From the NCBI GenBank assembly GCA_030267565.1, contig BRXU01000005.1:1411501-1475500 (forward strand): 64,000 nucleotides of DNA, written 5' to 3'. Positions 58,901 through 64,000 of the stretch are shown piece by piece (the first letter of the stretch is position 1; every line of letters starts with the position of its first letter). Below the pieces are notes generated by a model. That model worked only from the letters and a program-made list of their open reading frames with translations. It had not been told where the DNA came from and ran no database searches. A program made the translations under genes and the position numbers. The stretch comes from Pleodorina starrii. Its lineage: Eukaryota > Chlorophyta > Chlorophyceae > Chlamydomonadales > Volvocaceae.

Positions 58901-60584
58901 AGCGGCACCGGCACCGCCATGGACCTGAGCCGCATGTTGGCAGGCCCGCCCACCACCGCGGCGGCAGCGCCTTGGCCTTCTTGCCCGGACCCATGTGCAC
59001 GCAGCTGCCGGGACAAGAACAGCTCCGCGGCGTCCGACTCGGATTCAGCCTCCCAGTCGAGCGACGCCAGCAACGCCCCCACAGGGCTAGGCAGCCCGCT
59101 GGCAGCCCAAGGGCTGTGGCGCGGCGGGGCGCCTCGCTCCAGCGGCTGCGGTGGCGGCGTGGCTTGGGGCAACTGAGTGGCCGCGACGACGGCGCCGCCG
59201 GCCGCATCGTAGTGGCCTGTGAGCAACCACGGCGCCAGCCGCGGCGGATTGCCGTTGCTGGCTGGCCGGTGCTCTTGTCGTTGCTGCTGCTGCTTCCGCT
59301 GCTGCTGCTGCTCATTTCGTCGTTGCTGCTGCTGCTGTTGTTGTTGTGCATGTGGGGCGTCGAAGAGGGTGTAGTCGGGCGGGTGGGCCGGCGGCGCGGC
59401 AGCGCGGGGGCTCTTGACGCCTCCAAGAATGCCATGGAACATGAGTTGTCCCATGGGGCTGAAGGCGGCCGGGGCGGCCGATCCCTGTGGGTTGCCCGAC
59501 CCTGCTGACTCGCCGAAAGGGGATCCTGCACAGAGTCACAGAGGAATGCCGGGAAAGGAAAGGATGCGGGGAGGGTTGGGAGAAGGGACCATGGCGCTGT
59601 TCACTACCCCATGGTCGAGCACAGGCCGGAAAGAGGGAAAGGCACCATATCCGAGTGCTGCCATGCGCCCATGCCCTGCCTGCGCGGTTTCCTTTCACAC
59701 GTCAAGGGTGCAGACGGGCAGCAGAAGAGCTGGGGGCCCTGCCGGGCGCTGTGTGAAGTTCTCCACATCTGCCACAGGGCCCGGGCGGCCAACCCAAGAC
59801 TGCCTGAGACAGCCCCCCCTACGTGTTCTTCTTTTGCACCCACACTGTCAGGTGACCGGCCCTCACCGCTCGTGGTGTTGGTGTTGGTGATCACAGCCAG
59901 CGCAGGCCGCGGGGACCGTCCGGATCCCCCACGCGGTTCGTTTAGAGCGTTCGACTTGCCAGCCTGCGCTGGCGCAGGCTGGGGATACGTGCAGCCAACC
60001 TGAGGCCATTGTGGACTGCTCTCGGGGGCGTAGTGCTGCAATGGCGGTCTTCGCGCTGTCGTTGCTGATGCGGCGGCAGCCGCTGTCGGTGCCGGTGGGG
60101 CTGCTGTCATCAGCTCGGGGCGGCCAAGGTTATGACTTTGGTCAGCCCAGACGACGTTGGTGCTGCCAGGCGGCGGCGGTGTCGGCCATCGAGGTGGAGG
60201 CTGCCCGTGGTTTTGACCATTCACAGGGCTCCTGTCATTCCGAGCCATTGCTGACCTGCGGTTCCGCTGATAAGGCGCGGATGCAGCCCGGTGCGCGCGG
60301 TGCGCCGCGGCAGCTTTGCTGAGGGATGCGCCAGGTGGCAGCCAGGACGGGGCCTGTGCTGACGTTGCAGGAACGGGTCGCGGCCTGGGACGCAGGCCTG
60401 CCAGGACATGGTGCGAGCTGCTATGTGCAAGCTCCTGTGCCGATGGTGACCGGGCGCGACCAGCAAGCAACTGGAAAGCGTCTGGTGCGGAGGTCTGATA
60501 ATCAAAATACGAATTAAAATCAGCTGAACCAGGGTTAAAAGCGGGTGCGGAGCCGGTGTCAAGCTTCCGAATCACTGACTGCAT
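52901..60584 (-). CDS. Sfi1-like centrin-binding-repeat protein
   Basis: Six phase-consistent exons: 60584-59867, 59525-56922, 56702-56554, 56187-56086, 55889-55290, 55165-52901; 2145 aa. The long N-terminal (1-1120) and C-terminal (1430-2145) parts are Gln/Ala/Pro-rich and probably disordered. Between them lie Sfi1-type repeats (hydrophobic-x-x-W pattern, about 23-35 residues apart): LLAKRVFEGWRRQ, RFRALRAWRDHTR, RLLRAAWIAWRRAH, RTMRGWVTRWAQR, MARACLAAWRNV, LRLRNCFRCWLL and YLAPTLHAWRAL. Family knowledge: such repeats form a helix that binds centrin at centrosomes and basal bodies. Exons 3 and 4 each carry one repeat. A Glu-rich helix (EAEAAAAEEEAEEER) interrupts the array. Seven repeats are fewer than in yeast Sfi1 (about 20). 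The basal-body role is inferred. Confidence 0.75.
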
Positions 60585-60998
60585 CTGTCAACGGACCCGG
60601 GCACCGTTTCTTTTCATAGTCTCCGCACACACGATGTCTGTAAAATAATTCATCAGGCGTTCAACGCACAACGCTTACAGCTCTGAAAACGTTTAGATGT
60701 GTTAAAACTAGGGACACAGATCCAGCAGTATTCTTTCAATCAGTCTGTACAGCGTTCAAACTTGTAATGCTCTAGAGAACAGGACAATACAATCAGCAAG
60801 TATACAACTCCTGGAACCTGTACTACAAAGGGACAACCACTACCGTCCGCTTTCATGACCGCAACTGACCTCCTTAAAGATGCACCGCGCAACACCGGAG
60901 CAAAAATTGAGAAAATAACGCACAACTACTGCCAGCAGCTGAAGAGACCCGAGATTCTTATAGGCTTGAGTTAGGTTCTATAACATATTCCGTCGAAA
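60585..60998. promoter_or_regulatory. Divergent promoter region
   Basis: 414 bp separate the start of the Sfi1-like gene (-) from the start of the small gene (+). The sequence is AT-richer than the flanking exons. No individual element is assigned. Confidence 0.45.
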
Positions 60999-61630
60999 AT
61001 GGTCCGTATGGTTATGGAGGTTCGGCCGGACCCCCGGCTTTTAGATGATTCGTCTTCGCTTATCGAATGCAAGCCCTTGCGGGGGCGAAGCGGGACATTG
61101 CGGTCGTCGGGACGTCGCTCGCGTAAGCCTTCTCGCGCTGCGCGCTCGCCTTCCCAGCAATTCGTCTCCAGGTAAGCAATGGGTCATATGAGTGCGTTGC
61201 GAGCATGGCCGCGCCTGGTAAGCCCTCGGGGCACTTTCCCATCTAGGGCTTTCAGGCCACTGTTGCACTTGTGTCGCTTCGACCCTGTAACAAGGCGCTG
61301 GCTGAATGGGTATGCGCTGACTTTGCTTGCAGAATATACTGGCGAGATGTAACGCAGGCGGAGCTGCGTCAGCAACAACGGCAGCACCAGCTTCGCGAGG
61401 CGGTGTCGCTGGCCACGGGAGCCTTGACGGACGGACGGTGCAACGCGGTGGTGGCGCAGCAAACAGAAGACGTTGCTGGCACCTGCGAGGAGCAGCCAGC
61501 GCCCTCGTGCCTCCTCAACGCGTTCGTCAATCGCGCTCTGGAATGCCACGCGCAAACGAAATTGGACCAGCGCATTGCCAGCGAGTGGGAAGTAGTAGAG
61601 GACGCCGACGCGGACTATGTCCTGCTGTAA
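60999..61630 (+). CDS. Small two-exon protein of unknown function
   Basis: Exons 60999-61171 and 61333-61630 join in phase (CCAG|GTAAGC donor, CTTGCAG acceptor) to give 156 aa. The N-terminal third is basic and Arg/Ser-rich (GRSGTLRSSGRRSRKPSRAA), like a nuclear or RNA-binding tail or a transit peptide. The C-terminal part has a Gln/Arg helix (VTQAELRQQQRQHQLREAV) and an acidic end (EWEVVEDADADYVLL). No family is recognised. The stop codon overlaps a TGTAA. The first of three closely spaced in-frame ATGs was chosen. Confidence 0.6.
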
Positions 61631-63874
61631 TATGGCGAGCCCGAGGAGTTGTGCGAAGGCCGTAGCCTTGAGCGCAACGTTGCGTTAGGTTGGCATGCAA
61701 TGGGGGCGCAGCCGGGGTTTTTAGTATGCAAGGCATGGAGTTTCGCGATTCGGAAGCAACCCATTTTGTTATACACCGGCATTGTGCATCACTGCACAAT
61801 GTGTCGGACACTGACGCTCAGGGCGTGTAGTCTTGGCGAGCAGCCGCAGCTTTTGGTTCGTGCCTGTATAATTATGTGGTTCAAGTTTTGCAGGATTAAC
61901 GGGTGGTGGAGTCCTCGTTGGCTGTAGTTTCCTGCGACGAAAAGGCGTACGATGCGTAATGGTGCCGTGGCCGTGTACCTGTACCGATGTCACTTTACTT
62001 CTTTCTTTAAAATGAAAATTTTGTGCGTTCGTTGTGCGCCACGTGCGTTCGTTGTGCGCCACGTGCCTTCGGGCAAAAAGACACAACGTGTTGACCGGAG
62101 GAATCCCCGTGACCCCTTAAAGGCTCGCCAGGCCCCTTGCTGTACATTCGGGTTGGTTTTACGGTTTTTGCTGGGTATGGGGGTGGAAAACGCCCTGCTT
62201 GGGTTGGTTGTTGGGTGGCACGCTTGGTGGAGTCGTGTTCATATGCCGATATGCGTGTTCCGGCAAATAGCTCCGTCACAGTCCCCGGAAAGTCCATGGT
62301 TGTGTTGCTGGTAAATCGTTCTGTCAGATGGTCCAACTTGCCGCTGCGGGCGGCTTCAAATCATACTCCGCGGGCCGCTTGAGATGTAAACCCTGTGGAG
62401 ACGTCCCTCTTGTCCGCCCGCCGAGGCGCAGCCAGCTGACCCGTCTTCTTCGCCCACACCGTGTAGTACCGTGAATGCAATGCATGTGCCCGTCACCCGC
62501 TGTGTGCTGTGTTTCCGCATCCAAAGACCAGGAGGCCACTGCGTTCACGCTCGGGTCACAGGCTACAGAACCGCCGCCGCCGTCGCGGAACGCAACCGGC
62601 CGGCCACCCCATCCCAGTGTTGCCACCTCGTTTCAATACCGGTACCGGTAGGCTCAATACTGAGAACAGCCGCGGACGGGGGGGGTCACAAGCCGCCAGA
62701 ACCCTCATGAACAAGTCGTTGGCAACGCGGCAACTGACGTCTCGGCGGCCCTGCTGCTCCTGCCTGCTGGCCCGCCCTGTCAGGACGCCGTGCCGCGCCG
62801 TGCCGTGAGCGCTGCTGCTCGTCCGATGCTGCACGATGCAAACCGCACCAACACCGCTGCGCCTTCCGGGCGACCTCCCCCCTGACATAACATCTGCAAT
62901 GATAACGCTGTTCTCCCAATTCAAGGGCTCGAGAGCTATGGGCGGAGCCCGCCAGACGACCCAGGCAGACAAGCGCACAAGCCAGCATGACGTTGGCGAC
63001 CCATGGGTCGTAGGGAGGTCCAGGGAGGTCGCGTGTCCTCCTCACCCAACGTTGATTCGGAAACCCTTGCGGTGCCTCCTACCTAATCACCGCCCCCCCA
63101 GTGGGCCGTTTCACACAACCTTTTTCAAAGCTCGCCCGCATCCCATAGCTTGCACTGGCAGACAGCACCGCCCCCTGGATGATTATTGCGGCCAACCCTA
63201 AAACCCTATAACCCTATGAGCCTATTATCTTAGAAGTAGAGCGATGCGGGAACACAAGAGCACCGAGGTACCTGAAACGACCAGCCCCCCACCCCACCCC
63301 CCCAACAAACCCCCATATCATCCTTATCAACCCCCGCAACAAAGCAACCCCCTCCTCACCCCCATACACACTCTGTCTGCAACCGTTGATCACGCTGGAA
63401 TGCTTGCACAGCCAGAGAGACACGTCCCAAAGCAAGACGGCGGGCCCCCATGCATTCACATTCACATTCCGCAGCGCACAAGCCGACAGAAACTACCGGT
63501 AGTAAAAGCCAAACCATACGATACCGCCGCTCCTCTGCCGAGCGCTCGCTGACCGCCTCTCTTCATGTGCGCCTCCTCAAACCTTAAGCACACCGCCAAG
63601 TCCTCGCCTGCTTCCGTCCACCGCCGCATCCGAAGGCCTCAACCTCACAGCCTCCCTTACCCCACAGCAGCCCCCTCCCCGAAGCCCTCTCCCCGGCTGC
63701 CACGCGACCCCAGCTGCCGCCCGCAGCAGGCCGACTGCGTTGCGGGCCGCCTGCGCTGGGCTGCGTTCGCCGTTGCGCACACACATACATGGGGCCCCCT
63801 CCCCCCTTTTTACACCCCCGCTTCCCCACGCAACCATGACCTCCTGTGACGCACGATGTTTCGCTCTTTCGCAG
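61631..63874. other. Mostly unresolved region
   Basis: No complete gene could be built. The - strand between about 63000 and 62320 has pieces with exon-like composition, for example an end segment LHLKRPAEYDLKPPAAASWT with stop near 62324 behind a CCACAG acceptor, but reading phases did not join. CCAACCCTAAAACCCTATAACCC at 63192-63214 is telomere-like. GACCCATGGGTC is at 62998-63009. Confidence 0.35.
62023..62062. repeat. 20-bp direct tandem repeat
   Basis: Two perfect copies of GTGCGTTCGTTGTGCGCCAC stand side by side. A degenerate third start (GTGCCTTCG) follows. Confidence 0.9.
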
Positions 63875-64000
63875 CCATGCAGCGCGGCGGGCCGAATGGG
63901 CCGCCGCTATTCATCATCGTCATCTGCGCTATCTACGAGGCATCGTATCAACGTATGGATGCATGATTTAGTCGAGGCGCTGCCGCAAACGTCCGGGGCC
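63875..64000 (+). CDS. Possible partial exon at window edge
   Basis: After a pyrimidine-rich TCTTTCGCAG acceptor, 42 codons stay open to the end of the window (…INVWMHDLVEALPQTSGA). No family is recognised. Without downstream sequence this could be chance. Confidence 0.25.

Noticed and set aside
62324..63045. Minus-strand gene between 62.3 and 63.0 kb
   Set aside because: Several exon-like pieces were seen, but donor and acceptor phases could not be joined and no domain was recognised.

Overview
The window looks like nuclear DNA of a volvocine green alga (Chlamydomonas/Gonium/Eudorina/Volvox group). The grounds are very GC-rich coding sequence, many short introns ending in CAG, long Ala/Gly/Gln/Ser runs inside exons, TGTAA polyadenylation signals, and CCCTAAAA telomere-like tracts. 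The species cannot be fixed from sequence alone. All exon models were built by hand from splice sites and reading phase. No bacterial operons, rRNA, tRNA or CRISPR were seen.

Layout. 1-0.2 kb: 3' end of an unknown + strand gene. 0.7-2.9 kb (+): five-exon rhomboid-like membrane protein lacking the catalytic Ser and His. 3.5-4.0 kb (-): intronless SAR1 GTPase, convergent with the rhomboid gene. 4.3-6.4 kb: 5'-truncated LINE with an open reverse-transcriptase frame and a 9-bp target-site duplication. 6.4-11 kb: gene-poor, with two Tc1/mariner-like non-autonomous elements sharing outer terminal repeats. 11.1-25.2 kb (+): a 22-exon receptor-type class III nucleotidyl cyclase with signal peptide, bacterial-type solute-binding ectodomain, one membrane span and two cyclase domains, each split by a huge low-complexity insert. 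25.2-28.6 kb: spacer with a hairpin and a palindromic transposon pair. 28.6-30.9 kb (-): TBC-domain protein with both catalytic fingers altered.

32.4-38.2 kb (-): 20-exon nuclear-type coiled-coil protein ending in a possible RWD/Csm1-like fold, with a tandemly duplicated exon. 38.6-51.4 kb (+): 18-exon polytopic membrane protein with ankyrin-like segments, head-to-head with the previous gene. 52.9-60.6 kb (-): Sfi1-like centrin-binding-repeat protein. 61.0-61.6 kb (+): small two-exon gene of unknown function, head-to-head with the Sfi1-like gene. 61.6-64 kb: mostly unresolved, with a possible partial exon at the right edge.

The genes do not form a pathway. Possible functional groupings are membrane sensing and cAMP/cGMP signalling (cyclase), vesicle traffic (SAR1, TBC protein), and centriole/spindle or chromosome structure (Sfi1-like protein, coiled-coil protein). 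Three proteins look like catalytically degenerate members of enzyme families: the rhomboid, the TBC protein and the second cyclase domain. The non-coding part is rich in minisatellites that begin directly at 5' splice sites.
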